From NCBI RefSeq assembly GCF_048128805.1, contig NC_135997.1:24904315-24968314 (forward strand): a stretch of 64,000 bases of DNA. The letters run 5' to 3'. Below, one piece after another: positions 13,139-25,569 of the stretch. The number at the start of each line of letters is the position of its first letter. The first letter of the stretch is position 1. Position numbers and translations under genes: made by a program. The DNA is from Centroberyx gerrardi (Eukaryota; Chordata; Actinopteri; Beryciformes; Berycidae). Under the pieces are notes generated by a model. It was not told the origin of the DNA and made no database searches. It saw nothing but the letters and a program-made list of their open reading frames with translations.

Positions 13139-16100
13139 ATGCTGAGAGCAGGAGGGGCAGCCACCTCTCTTGCCCTGCTGCTGCTGCTGCCGTTGTTGTG
13201 CTGTTGCCACCTGTGCCACTCATTGCGTAAGTTATCCTACCAACTGGAACTGCCTCATCAAACTGCCACAATGGAATACAATAGACACTCTCAGTGTGAT
13301 GGATGGCATAGGGATTAAGATGGACACTAGCAGATCGAGAGACAGAGGAAGTGGAAATTGGCAGATGGACAGAGAAGAGATAGTCAAGAGAGCTCGCCAG
13401 TTCAAAGTAAATTGTGCAAACAAATAAGCAATTAGTGTCAGCGTGACCACTTAGTGTCTCAAACCTAATTTTACCTTTGTGCAGGCCCAGCAAAGCATAC
13501 CACCAAGTGTCCATTTTAGGGCAATTAATGTGGAATGCAAAACTGTGCTGCATGGAAGTCACGGCAATGGAGCTCAATATTCAGTATTCCTGAACTACAA
13601 TATTCAGCCATTGAAGGAGCAACACAGATTTCTAATAGTCCATGAGTGAAAGACCACCCAAAAGGGGGTCTAAACAAAACAGCTCTCTCCTAAAAGCCAT
13701 AAACCCACCAACCAAATCTCTAACAGGTGATGTGATCAAGAGACAAAACCTGGAGCTTATCCAGTCGAAATTAATGGGAGACTGATTTTGCAGATTCATA
13801 GTGTTTGTTAGAGACTTTAAGAGTAACTACACCCTAGACCACTTTTGTGGGTTTGCTGCCATGTAAGACACAATAGCAAGTGACATCACCTGGCAACAGA
13901 GATCAGCCAATAGCAGATGGCAATTGCAATAGCACACTTTTAACCATTGGATGGCATCAAACCCACAAAAGTGGTCTAGGGTTTAGCATCCCATCAACTT
14001 TGCTTAATTCTAGTGCTATCAAGTAGGCGGTGATAGTGAAGCAACTTGGTGAATGGAAGGTGTGTAACCTTTCCTCCCATTGCAACCTCTCCCCTTGGCC
14101 ACTGCTGTACATAAGATGGTGTTTTTCATCAACTTGCTGAATTAAATAAGACATAAGTAAACGAGTATGAAGAGTGTGAATTTGAAATTAGTAAGAATCA
14201 GAAAAAATGTAGTAATGTTCCCATAAAGTCAGTGTCATTATGGGAGCTCCAAACTTTATTTCTTGATGGAATCATAGAGAGTCTTGGTTGTCTTGTTTCA
14301 AGATTTTGGAAACTCTTTTTCATGACATATCACTTCTATTTTCTAATAGGCTACACAGTTATTTTTTTCTAATACACACATAGCCCCCTATGTACTGGAA
14401 AGACTGGTTCATATTGACAAATCAAGACTAAACTGCTCATAATCATAGAAAATAAACTATGTGAATTATGTTGTAGGGTGGATTTTCCCTTTAGTGGCAC
14501 CACTGCAAACTGGAGCGCAGGCTAACATCTCAGTCCCCGTTGAGAAATAGGCTCATTGATGACTGTGGAACTCCACGAAGCATTTCTCTTTGTTAGCTAG
14601 CTGAATTAGAGTGAAGCATTACAGTGCAACAATATGTGGCTGCTAGCAGACCACAGACAAGTGTTGACTCACGTCTCCTTGAAAAAGTAGGAATGAGGAA
14701 ATGTTAATTCATGTTATTTATTCAGCACTAAATGCCCCTCTATTTAAGGAAAACACATCACTTAAACACTGTTAATACAACTATTGATACATTGCATTCC
14801 TGGGTCCATTGGGTCCATTTTGTTGTTTGGTGGTGTATAATTCTTATTCCCGTGATAAGTGGCCAGATATTTCCAGCACAGCTACAATGCACTTTAATAG
14901 GAGAAAAAAATTAATCTAAATTTAAACATCAATGGTAAACATCAGGTCTTGGTGTCAGTCCCTCAGAACTGAAGAGAAAGGGCTTCTTCATTTTGCACCG
15001 ATGCTCAGCAATCATACTGTGAGAAATCCATCATAGAAGAGTCAGTGACACCAATTTCTCCACCGACAGTAGCCTCAATAGACCAGAATGCAATGCAGCC
15101 ACAAGACATGTTGCGTTGTGAGTAAGGGGCACGACTCACACTTTTTCTCAATTGGAAAAACTCCCTCTCTTGCTGTTACTATCACTACCGCTATCCCTAA
15201 TGGTATTGCTCTCCTCCTACACCTAAAACCAATGACTGGATGCAACAAGTCCAGGCAGGTTCTCTGGGGGATGTGAAAGTCATTCTGGGAAATGTGGGAA
15301 ATCACTAACTGAAGTAGAAGTAGATGAGATAGGTTGAGGGAAAGGGTACAACATAAAGGTAGATTACAATACAAAATAAGACCTGGAATGCACCGAACAT
15401 CACAGATTGATGATATGTAACAGTGAATCCAAATGTGGAATTTCCCTTTAAGACTTAAATTTTAAATGTCGGCTCTATAGGCATTTTTAAACTGTTGCTA
15501 TCTTAGTCTTATATTTTAATAAAATGTGAAGAACAGTTTATTTCAGATACATAGCTGCGAGACTCCCTAAAACAGATAAGTTGAATTGTGAATTAATTTT
15601 TTATTGTCACCAACGCTAGCATTGGAGGCCAAACATCAGATTCTGCAGTATGCTTTTCAGCCAGGCAAGATGCTGGTGATAGTGGGAGAGAAGCAGAAGA
15701 GATGATGAATCTGCTGATCACACAGTCATTGATTGAGGACGTTGCAGCCTCATTTCTATTGATCCGCAGCCTGAGAGGGTGACACCATGGCATTAGTGTT
15801 TGTTGCCTCTGTCATCCCTGAGGTGGATTTCCAACCACATTCTCCACCCATAAAGAAGCTCATAACCATCGTGGGGAATGATTTAAAGAGCGGGCTGTAA
15901 GAACTTGTGCGTCATTCAAAATGTAATCAATATTTCTGCACTATAGAACTCTACTTCAGTAAAACAATGAAGCAGTTTGCCTGCTCTCATTTAGGCTGAG
16001 GTATTGCTGTGTGAAACGATGGATCTTAACATCCTGAAGTCTTAACACCCTGCTTTTAATGCTAAACTGCATGTCCTGTCACCTGGTCAACGCATGTTTT

Positions 16101-19100
16101 ATTGAATGAAAGCTGCCTGCATTGATCAATGGAGGAGCATTTACATGTGATCTCTATAAATCAGACTGCCAGGGAACACCCCACTGTCCTTGACACACAA
16201 GAGGACTCCACAGTCTCTGTGACTAATATCTGATCTACACTGAGTATTGAAAATACTGGAAAAACCTGCTCTTTCAATTAAACAGACCGACCACATGTAC
16301 CCAAATAAAACCTATAACATTTTACTGATTTCATCAATTAAATCCCCCCTCATCATGATGGGTTGATGTAGATAAAGGGGAAGAGAAAGGTTTAAAAGGA
16401 TTTTTAAGCCATAACATAGGCTACTAGCTCTGGATGGAGACAGACAAGCAGCCAAATTATGTAAAAGCATGCAAACTTGACACTGAATAAATCCCACACA
16501 CAACAACAGTCACATTCAATCTTCTCCCCTCTGAGAATGAGTCAGTCAGTTACTGAGGAAATGAACCAGCAAATAGAAGCCTGTCATCTCTGTGTAGTGC
16601 AAACCTTGAGAATATTGCTGAAATTGCATAGAGTTGGATAGAAGACAGTTGTCAAATATAATCATTGTGAAATTGATTTCCAGGCTTTCCTCCATAGAAT
16701 GGTTGAGGGTGATTCCCAACTGCAGTGCATATTCAGTGTGTGTTTGGGTTAATGTTAGGTTTCTTCAGCTGTAGACATGGATACTGTGGTAAGGCCAGGG
16801 ATGAGTGCTGCGCTGTTTGAGAGCAATGCTATTGATGGAGGTATTAACAAGGCTCCAGGCGCCAGGGACTATGAATCAAAGGTGTCATGTGGTCTTTGCT
16901 GAACAAGCTCATGTGTTGTTACAAGTTTAATAGTATCTGTATTTCCACACCTCTCTAGGGATCCCAAAACTCTCCTCCTATGCAAAAACAGAGGACAAGT
17001 TGTTAAAATACCTCTTCAGAAACTACCAGAAATGGGTTCGTCCAGTGGAATACCTAAATGAGACGGTCCGCGTGAAATTTGGACTTGCCATCTCCCAGCT
17101 AGTTGATGTGGTAAGTTTAGAAAGGCATTGATTATTGATGGATATTGGTGTGTTTCAGATCACACTGTATGTTGTTTGTCACCTGAAAAGCAAAATACTT
17201 GAAATCACAAATATACAGATCTAAGCATGGAGATTGATGGTTGCTTAGATGAGACATGTTTATTATATTTGTGAAATGTGGGCGCAGTAATAACCCAAAG
17301 GTTAGAGAAGCAGGCTAAAGACTGGAAAGTCAAGGTAGAATTCAATGTTCTCCCTTGCCTCAACAAGTGCCCTTAAGCAAGGCACTTTACCCCTATTGCT
17401 CCAATGGTTATACATTTCAGCATGTGAGTGTGTGTAATTGTGGTGTGAATGTGTGTGAGTGCATAAATGTGAAGCAGGGTGGTACTGAAAGGCTTCTCTA
17501 GATAAAGGCTATAAAAACTGTTTCAAGTCGCTTTTTAATTTAAGTTGTTGTTTCTCCATCCTAGAATGAAAAAAACCAGTTCATGACAACGAATGTGTGG
17601 ATGAAACAGGCAAGTAGAAGTACTTCATACTATTGAATGCCCAGATAACTGTGGGAGAATACACACACACACACACACACACACAGAAACAATTGAGGCA
17701 GCACTGCATCTCACCATGTGCTGTAAATAGGGAACAACATGACGAAAGTTGTGTGTGCAGGCAGAGTTGTTTAGGCAGGGCTGTCAGTGCTGTTTCACGG
17801 CTATGGAGATGTTCTAAAGCAAACTCTGGCTTGCATGGCATTTAGAGGGACAGCCAGTCGGCCACCGCCCCAGCCATCCCATACCCCTTTTTAATCTGGT
17901 CTGATGACATTTCACTGACAGCTCTCATCTATTTCACTCCCTTGGGCCCGTCACCCTGCCCTGTGCCCACGCATCCGCCTCCACCTGTCGCCTCCTCCCC
18001 TCCCCGCCCCTGTCAGTCTTATTCATGGTCTTGGGTGTCCTGTGTGCCACGCAGCCGACGAATTATCCCTACAGACCGGCCACTGTCATTGAGGTCAGCT
18101 GCTGCCTTTCACAGTGATGGATTACATCATACAAATAAGGAGATGGAAGGGCAGTGGCCGCCATGGTAACATCTATCTATCACAGTTGTTGTGGATAAAG
18201 AACAATATCAGGATTTTTTTTTTTGGACGTTTTGTTTCTTAGCTCCTGCATTTGGTGTTCACCTTTCTTGTTGAAAAACAAGGAAGTTACTCAGCTCAAG
18301 TTTTTTCTTTGATAACACAGAGCAAAGTTTTCCAAAGACCAAAAACAGGCTGCTCTAAGAATAAACAGCCCCCACCCACATTATTCTAGAGCTATCAAAA
18401 GGTACTTGCCACCTACGTCATGTTTCCCAAGCCTTCGTAAGTCTATGCAACATAAGTTAATCAAAAAAAATAGGCTTGTAGGTTAGTAGTCTAATAACAG
18501 AGTAAATGTTGATATACTGTATTTGCCTGCACACCACGCCACTGCCTAAGAAAAAAAAAAAATGAAAATGATTGACCATGGATAAATGAGATGCTAGGGG
18601 AACTTATGGCACACAAACAACATAAATAATATTCCCATGTAGAGCTGAAGGCGATGACTTTCTGGTTTTTCCTCGACGTAGGAATGGCTCGACATGAAGC
18701 TTAGATGGAACCCTGATGACTACCTGGGCATCACAACTATCCGAGTCCCATCTGACACCATCTGGATCCCTGACATTGTGCTGTATGATAAGTATGTGTC
18801 ATGATGTATGAAAATTAACTGCTATGCATGTTATGCATTTTGCATTTTCATTATTCATACAAAAGGTATTTGAAAGGTAGTTATGACCATACTTAGATGT
18901 TAGCCTTACTGTACACTAAACGTCCTCAAAAGACTTCTTCTACAGTGATAAAGAAGTCAATCTGAAAATTGTAAATGTATAGAGAAACCAAGCATTTCTC
19001 AATATAGTCTATCTTAAAAGAACCTTAAAAGAAACACGCAACTCTGCACAAGACCCAAGACACAGTTGTGTAGTAGCTATAACAATGACTATCATAAAAG

Positions 19101-21047
19101 TTATTTATAGCCATGAGCAAAAACCATGACCAATGCTTTCATCTTGTAGATAAAGAAATGTTATTTTATCCAACAGTTCAGATGGCCGCTTTGAAGGTAC
19201 TGTCACCAAGGCTGTTGTTAAGTATGACGGTACCATATCATGGACGCCACCGGCCAATTACAAGTCAGCCTGCACCATTGATGTCACCTTCTTCCCCTTT
19301 GACCTCCAGAACTGCTCCATGAAGTTTGGCTCCTGGACCTACGATGGCTCACAGGTTAGTTTACACTGTGCACTACAATTTATTAGAAACTCTGGTTCTT
19401 TCAATGAATAGATGCACCATGTGAATCCAGGTAAAAGCCATGATCACTTATTGATTTAATGAATTGATTTCATTTAATCATGAAGGGGAAATGTAGATGA
19501 AGGGGAGGTGACTTTTAAGCCTTGAGACACTTGAGTAATGCTTATATGGATTGGGCAAAATGGGCTGCAACTCAACTATTTGCCAACTGAGTGTAACAAC
19601 AGACATTACTCTCATATCAATGCCCACCCTACATAAAGGCATAATGACTAACATGATTTTCCCATCTCGATTTAACAGGTGGACATCCTTCTGGAAGACT
19701 TCCACGTGGACAAGCGGGACTATTTTGATAACGGTGAATGGGAGATAGTGAAGGCCACAGGCAGCCGTGGTCTGAGGACAGATGGCAGCTCTTCCTATCC
19801 CACCATCACCTACTCCTTCATCATCCGCAGGTTGCCGCTCTTCTACACCCTCTTCCTCATCATCCCCTGCATTGGCCTGTCCTTCCTCACTATCCTCGTC
19901 TTCTATTTGCCCTCCAACGGCGGCGAGAAGATCTCCCTCTGCACCTCGGTTCTGGTGTCCCTCACCGTTTTCCTCCTGGTCATCGAGGAGATCATCCCTT
20001 CCTCCTCAAAGGTTATCCCTCTCATCGGGGAGTACCTGGTCTTCACCATGATCTTCGTCACGCTCTCCATCATCATCACTGTCTTTGCCATCAACATCCA
20101 CCATCGCTCGTCTTCAACGCATCACGGCATGGCGCCCTGGGTGAGGAGGATTTTCCTGCATCGGTTGCCTAAGCTTCTGTGTATGCGCAGCCATGTGGAC
20201 CGTTATGCCACAGCTGGAGTGACCAAGGCAGGACTGGCAGGGAGAGGGGGAGCGGAAGGAGTGCTAGGATTGGGTACAATGAAAGGTTCAGCACCAGAGT
20301 CGGCCCCTCTCCTCTACACCCGGCACAACCTGCAGTCAGCTTTGGACTCTATTCGCTATATAACCATGCATGTGGTTAAAGAGAATGAGGTCAGAGAGGT
20401 GAGTACATTGGATTTACTGTGTTTGTATATATCCATAAGTAGTAATAACTGTGGTTAGTAGCAGTAAACACAAATTTTTGTTAGCTTGTTAAAAGCTGGC
20501 ACAAAAAAAGTGTGTAACCACACACTAAAACTCATTTTTGAGTTGTAAACTGAAAGATGAGACTTTTTATGGTGAAATGCATCGATCCTTGTCAGTTCAC
20601 AAACATAACACCACTATTTCAGGTATTTCTGGCTCAATTTCCCCCTACTGGTTGAAATCAGCAATTTCCCCCTACTGGTTGAAATGTGCAGCCAGTGTCT
20701 AATGCAGAGCTGGAAAATGTTACCCACTAAAATAGATTTGGTAACTGAATCCACCACAAAACAACCTGCCCGAAGTTGTCTCTGTACATAACTATTTAGT
20801 ATTTGTCAAAATCCAATGATTATCACATGGAACTGCAGGAGTGGAAATTGTAAGGAGTGGAGATTGACATGTGTTCCTTTTGATACAGGTGGTGCAAGAC
20901 TGGAAGTTTGTAGCCCAGGTTCTGGACCGGATGTTTCTGTGGGCCTTCCTCCTGGTGTCAATCCTGGGCTCCGCTCTACTCTTCATCCCTGTTATTTACA
21001 AATGGGCCAACATCATTGTCCCCAACCATGCTGAGAGTAGCGTCTAA
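13139..21047 (+). CDS. chrnb5: Neuronal nicotinic acetylcholine receptor subunit, alpha-5/beta-3 clade, candidate beta-5
   Basis: A subunit of a pentameric acetylcholine-gated cation channel. Exons are 13139-13226, 16959-17110, 17565-17609, 18682-18791, 19177-19354, 19679-20398 and 20889-21047, giving 483 residues. Exon 1 encodes a leucine-rich signal peptide. The ligand-binding domain holds the Cys-loop ([15 protein letters not shown], 13 residues between cysteines). Three membrane spans follow, with the M2 stretch [19 protein letters not shown], then a short cytoplasmic loop and M4 near the C-terminus. Sequence such as [15 protein letters not shown] and the ending YKWANIIVP match alpha-5 best, from memory of the human protein. 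However, the vicinal CC of alpha subunits is SS here (RTDGSSSYP), so by definition it is non-alpha, probably structural like beta-3/alpha-5. Intron 3 has a GC donor (CAG/GCAAGT). A poly(A) signal AATAAA lies at 21401. The beta-5 name is my best guess; alpha-5-like is the alternative. Confidence 0.93.
13831..13982. mobile_element. Short MITE with perfect 24-bp terminal inverted repeats
   Basis: Bases 13831-13854 and 13959-13982 are exact reverse complements (left end ACCCTAGACCACTTTTGTGG), about 104 bases apart. It lies in intron 1 of the nicotinic receptor gene. No coding capacity. The family is not identified. Confidence 0.7.
17281..17520 (+). mobile_element. tRNA-derived SINE copy
   Basis: A GGCGCAGTAATAACCC head with GGTTAGAGAAGCAGGCT is followed by CCCTTAAGCAAGGCACTTTA and a tail ending GATAAAGGCTATAAAA. 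This order is typical of fish tRNA-derived SINEs. It lies in intron 2 of the nicotinic receptor gene. Confidence 0.65.
17661..17685. repeat. AC microsatellite
   Basis: Run of ACACAC dinucleotides within intron 3 of the nicotinic receptor gene. Confidence 0.9.
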
Positions 21048-21798
21048 AGGCCAAAGTTCAGCTAACCACAAATAGAGGCAAAGCACATTAAGGGCTTACT
21101 ATGGGTCATATTTGAGGTATTGATCATGTTTTAAAAGGGACTGCTACTCAGATATGGGACTGCTCTGATTATCCACGGTCATTCTTTAAACTACAGCTGT
21201 GCTAAAGTTCAAGCTGCAGAATTTGGGCCTTGTATGCTGAGTACATCACACAGAGAAACAAGTTTTTGACGGAATCCGACTATATCAGAGTTTGAAGATA
21301 AGTGAAAGGACTCAAATGCTAAAAAACAGAATGTTCTACCACTGAAAAATATTCCATATTCAAAGATTTCCTATGCATTTTTATCCACATCTCACAAATC
21401 AATAAATTTGAATACATTCATATTCCTTACATTTACTTTTACTGTTATTACCCCAGTAATAGCATAGAGTAGATAGTTGACGTTGAGTCTGATACAGGTA
21501 GATACAAAATGATGAGAACAATGACTCGCAGGCCCATTCAAGATAAATGTCTCACAAATGGATAACAGTGCCGCTTGAGTTACAGGACGCAATGATGAAT
21601 ACTTCTCCTGTAATAGATAAATACGGCAAAGTGGCTAGATGTTTGACAGATGTTTGACACACATATGAGGAAATAGCATGTCCCATAAGTGGGAGGTGCC
21701 CTATTTGCAATGAGACCTGTGTTTCCTGCTTCTGCGCAAACATTCGTAGCCTACACATTCCACTGTCACCTTACAGATAACGCCTTTAACCTATTATA
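21048..21798 (+). promoter_or_regulatory. 3' UTR of the nicotinic gene and upstream region of the TCR V segment
   Basis: The first part is 3' untranslated sequence up to the AATAAA at 21401. Close to the V segment, 21703-21710 reads ATTTGCAA, one base off the ATTTGCAT octamer found in Ig and some TCR V promoters. The octamer call is weak. Confidence 0.35.
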
Positions 21799-22155
21799 AT
21801 GTCATTTTTCATGTACTGCTTTTTCTCTGCCTATTTATTATCCATAGTCTTTGGCAAGATGATCACTTTAACACCAGAGCATAATTTAAGGAAGACTGGG
21901 GAATCGGCTCTGCTTTTCTGTAATTCTAGTCTCATAAATCACCCTTACATATCCTGGTACCAGCAGCAGCCTGGAGAGTCGTTAGAATTTTTAGCGAATA
22001 TTCTTGCAGATAAACACGTGAAGCTCGGCAAAGACCTCAAGAACAAGACAGGGAGAATAGAACTCAGAAAACTTGATAGGACCTCAGGATCTCTTCTAAT
22101 AAAAGACCTGCATCTCTCAGACAGTGCCGTGTACTTCTGTGCAGCTTCGCGAGGC
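21799..22155 (+). CDS. T-cell receptor V segment (beta-type)
   Basis: An open frame gives a hydrophobic leader (MSFFMYCFFSAYLLSIVFG) then a V domain. It has Cys41 (ALLFC), Trp53 (YISWYQQQPGESLEFL) and Cys114 (DSAVYFCAAS), plus N-glycosylation sites NSS and NKT. Coding stops at a recombination heptamer, so this is germline V DNA that must rearrange. The leader here is continuous with the V domain. A good acceptor (pyrimidine tract, CCATAG at about 21848) suggests that an unseen leader exon further upstream is possible instead. The 23-bp signal spacer, the same-strand D, J and C, and the C type point to TRBV. The leader structure is the least certain part. Confidence 0.85.
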
Positions 22156-22194
22156 CACAGTGATACCAGTGCACCCATAGAGGTAACATAATTC
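22156..22194 (+). other. V recombination signal sequence, 23-bp spacer
   Basis: Perfect heptamer CACAGTG at 22156-22162, a 23-base spacer, then nonamer-position sequence ACATAATTC (22186-22194), which matches ACAAAAACC at 6 of 9 bases. Confidence 0.8.
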
Positions 22195-22564
22195 TGAGTT
22201 CATTCAACAGGTCAGCCACCCCACTAGAGGGAGCCATTGTTTGGTCAAGAAGGGTAAGATAATGGTTTGGTCTGCTTGACATTATAATGAAACCCTTTGG
22301 TTTGCTGGCATGCTCATAAATATTCATGAGTGGGCGGCTGGCCTCAACATTGATGTAGCAAACAGGCAAACAAGCCTCAACTATCAGGAATATCAACCAT
22401 GAGTCTCACATATTCATGAGAAACTTTATATAGCACTTTACAACTACAAACAGGACTGCAGTTGTTTCCAGCTGTTCCCCATTTGCTTTGTGAAATGTAT
22501 CCCCTCCATTATAGCAGATTTTTTATCTGTACACATATTGTACCTTGAAATGTGAACATACAAT

Positions 22565-23260
22565 ACAATATTTTTTTTTAATTTAACCAGGTAAAATCCT
22601 GTTGAGATCAAAGATCTCTTTTTCAAGGGAGACCTGGCCAACATGGCAGCATAAAAAGTTACAGACAGGACAACACTAGAAACAGTTAAAAACTAGAAGC
22701 CAGAGCACTAAACAAACATCTTAAAACACTAAAAACAACGAAGGAACGTAAAAGAGCAAAAGCTATTTACTAAGTGGGTCACAATCCTAAAACAAGATAA
22801 AGTACCTAAGAACAGAGACAGGTACCAATAGAGTCATTCACCACAGAACTTAGAAGAGTTTTAAATTCCAACAAAGTTACTAATTCTCAAACCTCTGAAG
22901 GCTGTTCCAAGCAGAGGGAGCAGAGAACATAAACGCTTTTTTCCCCCCAACTGTCTGAGCATTAGGGACAGACAGCAAAAACATGTCTTGGGATCTCAAA
23001 CTATAAGTATATTCAGATCTCTGTACAATAAATGTGCATAGGTAGGAGGGAAGTTTACCCAGAATAGAACTGTAAATAAAAGTATGCAATGACTGAGTCT
23101 ACGTATGGACAGAGATGGCCAACCAGCCTGAGTACAATGTGCAATAATGAGTGAGGATTTAAAAATATCAAAGCACTGTGATATGCAGTATCTAACATGC
23201 AAAGACATTGTGCTAATCATCATAATCAAGTACAGGCAAAAAGGTAGTAGAAATTATTTC
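22565..23260 (-). mobile_element. LINE 3' fragment between V and D
   Basis: On the minus strand, residues such as YTYSLRSQDMFLLSVPNAQ and FMFSAPSAWNSLQ match the C-terminal end typical of fish non-LTR retrotransposon polyproteins (SLRSS..LLVVPR...AAPKLWNSLP). The following ATTTAACCAGGTAAAATCCT and CTTTTTCAAGGGAGACCTGG (given as + strand) is a common fish 3' repeat end. It is 5' truncated and the reading frame is broken. Confidence 0.7.
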
Positions 23261-23610
23261 ATCATCATTTTTTTTTACAAGATTATCTATATGAGGTTTA
23301 AAAGAAAGACAGTCATCAAGCAAATGCCAAGATATTTATAAAAGGAGACAACCTCCAGTACTAATAATACATTCAAAACCAGAATAAATAAAATCAAAAA
23401 TCCATTTACATGATTTTAAAATTGAATCGTTGCAGTAAATATGTTCAGTTGTGCACTTCAAGTTGATGATGTCAGATGTGCTACTTTTTCATTGATGTCA
23501 TAAACAGCAAACATCTTGTGTAATTCAAGGCTTTTAGGCTGCTTTTCCAACCCCCTTTTTCATCAGTATCTCATCTGACTCCCAGTGTGAAGAGGTGTCA
23601 GTAGTGCCTT

Positions 23611-23686
23611 TGTTTTTGAATGACAGTCAAACACTGTGGGCAAGGGCCACAGTGATACAACTACACAGAATGGTTGGACCAAAACC
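23611..23686 (+). other. T-cell receptor D segment with 12- and 23-bp recombination signals
   Basis: The 9-base D is GGCAAGGGC at 23639-23647. On its left are heptamer CACTGTG (23632-23638), a 12-base spacer and nonamer TGTTTTTGA (23611-23619, 7 of 9 to GGTTTTTGT). On its right are heptamer CACAGTG (23648-23654), a 23-base spacer and nonamer ACCAAAACC (23678-23686, 8 of 9). This 12-D-23 layout and G-rich core are those of TRBD segments. Confidence 0.9.
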
Positions 23687-24049
23687 TGTCGCAAGCAGCA
23701 AACTAGGACAGGGAGACATTCTGGCTTTCAGAACAAATCAGGTATTCACTAAGCTTTTGGTTTTAGCTTTGGGTTTAGGATTATGCACCTGGATATCATA
23801 AAAAAATTTAAAAAAAAGCTTAGTGTGGTAAATACTGGATTTATTTGTATATGGCAGATCAGACAGTTTGTGTGACTGAAAACAGAATGGATATAATTTG
23901 AAGCTTCTATATTAAGATATAGTGATTTTCAAAACTATTATATGGTTACAAGTCATAGAGACTGTAGCATAATTTAGTAATTGTAGAAAAGTAGGCATAT
24001 CTAAATCTCACAAGGACTGGTTTGAATATGCAGTAGAAGTAACACTGTG

Positions 24050-24093
24050 TAAAGAAGCCTATTTTGGAGAAGGTGCTAAACTCACAGTTTTAG
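24050..24093 (+). CDS. T-cell receptor J segment (beta-type)
   Basis: Encodes KEAYFGEGAKLTVL with the FGxG motif, ending at a donor G/GTAAGT in phase 1 that fits the C exon at 24500. A perfect heptamer CACTGTG lies directly before it at 24043-24049. The expected nonamer at a 12-base spacing (24022-24030, TTGAATATG) is poor. A better match, GGTTTGAAT (6 of 9), sits 15 bases from the heptamer at 24019-24027. Only one J is visible between D and C. Confidence 0.88.
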
Positions 24094-24499
24094 GTAAGTT
24101 CCTTCTTTTCACAACCATTATTAAATAATTTTACATTATCGAATGATGGAAATGGAAGCAATTGTGAATTATTTTCATAAAATATAGTGTTTTTAAACAA
24201 AGCTGTGGAAATGCTATACCTTTGAAAATAATATTCTCAGATGTTTGTTTCAGGTGATGATATTGTATGTATAATTGATAGTTGAATTTTTAATTTCAAC
24301 GCCTAAAATATGATGAGATCAACGGCAATATGTGATAGGGAACAGCATTGGATACATCTACCGACACCTTCCCATTCCTACTTTGAATTTCACCTCAATT
24401 ACAGCTATGGCCAGTTGTAGATTCTCTGAAATAGGCATTATCACATGCTGATCCTCTGACAACATGCCCAAATCAAACTCAAATGCTGTTATTCCTTAG

Positions 24500-25265
24500 A
24501 GCATGATGTATGGGAGCCTAAGGTGGAAGTCCTTCCTCCATCCATCAGGGAGCTGAGGGAGAAGAAACGTGTGACCCTGGTGTGTGTGACCACTGGCTTC
24601 TACCCTGACCATGTCTCAGTCCTCTGGTACATCAATGGCCAGCAGGAGCAGGGTCCGGCTATGACAGACAGCCAAGCACTGTGGTCAGAGGCTGCACGCT
24701 CCTACAGCATCACCAGCAGGCTGCGTCTGTCCCGGAGAATGTGGCTGGACAGCCACAATACCTTCATGTGCTCTGTGGAGTTCTTCAATGGAATTGCCAC
24801 CATGGCCTACAATGCATCAATCAAGGGAACTGTCTGTATGTGACCAAAATATCTAAGTTGGAATAAATAACTGATATATTGTCATGTTGTGTGGAAGTGA
24901 AATACTAGCGGTATGTTGTAATTTGGCACCTGTGTTATCTTGCAGACTGTGGGACCACAGCAGGTAAGAAATATTGAACACTGTTGAATGGTTGAATACG
25001 TTTATCATTATCAAACACAAAATATTTATCTGTTATTTTCTCTTTTAGATGAAGGTAGACGAGTGAGAAAAACAGCAGAATTTTCCTACATTCTTTTCCT
25101 GGTGAAAAGTATTGTCGTTTCCTTTGTCCTGTCTGCCCTCATATTAATATCAAAGGTGAGTCTTACTCTGGACTTTTAACAAGAAAATAACAAATGCAAT
25201 TCACAAAACTAAGATAAATGTTTTTATTCTGAAAGGGCCCAGCATCACAGCACTGCATAGGATAA
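24500..25265 (+). CDS. T-cell receptor beta-type constant region
   Basis: Exons 24500-24835, 24946-24963, 25049-25155 and 25236-25265, all GT-AG with consistent phases. Exon 1 encodes the constant Ig domain: EHDVWEPKVEVLPPS, Cys in VTLVCVTTGFYPDHVSVLW, and Cys in NTFMCSVEFF. The 18-base exon 2 supplies the interchain cysteine (YCGTTA). Exon 3 encodes a basic stalk and a membrane span with a lysine (YILFLVKSIVVSFVLSALIL) for pairing with CD3. Exon 4 adds a nine-residue end. A poly(A) signal AATAAA lies at 25542. The W-x-NG and short Cys exon fit TRBC better than TRDC. The chain has no visible damage. Confidence 0.9.
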
Positions 25266-25569
25266 AAGCTACAGTAATCAACTGGAACCTGGATGAAAAG
25301 GACAAATTTAACGGAAGCCTACGGAACATGCTCTATATTATGTTGTTTATTAAGGGATTATGCTATAGATTACAGTACTGAATATACTATGTTGTTAGAT
25401 TTAGACTAATCTAATTACTCTGACGGTTACAGTAGTGGTTTTTATTTTTAAACATATTTGATACTTCTTTGTAACAAATTCAAAATTATTTTTATTAATG
25501 TTTGTTGGGGAAAGGTATGTACAAGTTTAAGAATTGCACTCAATAAAAATTGCATGTTGAATGAAAATG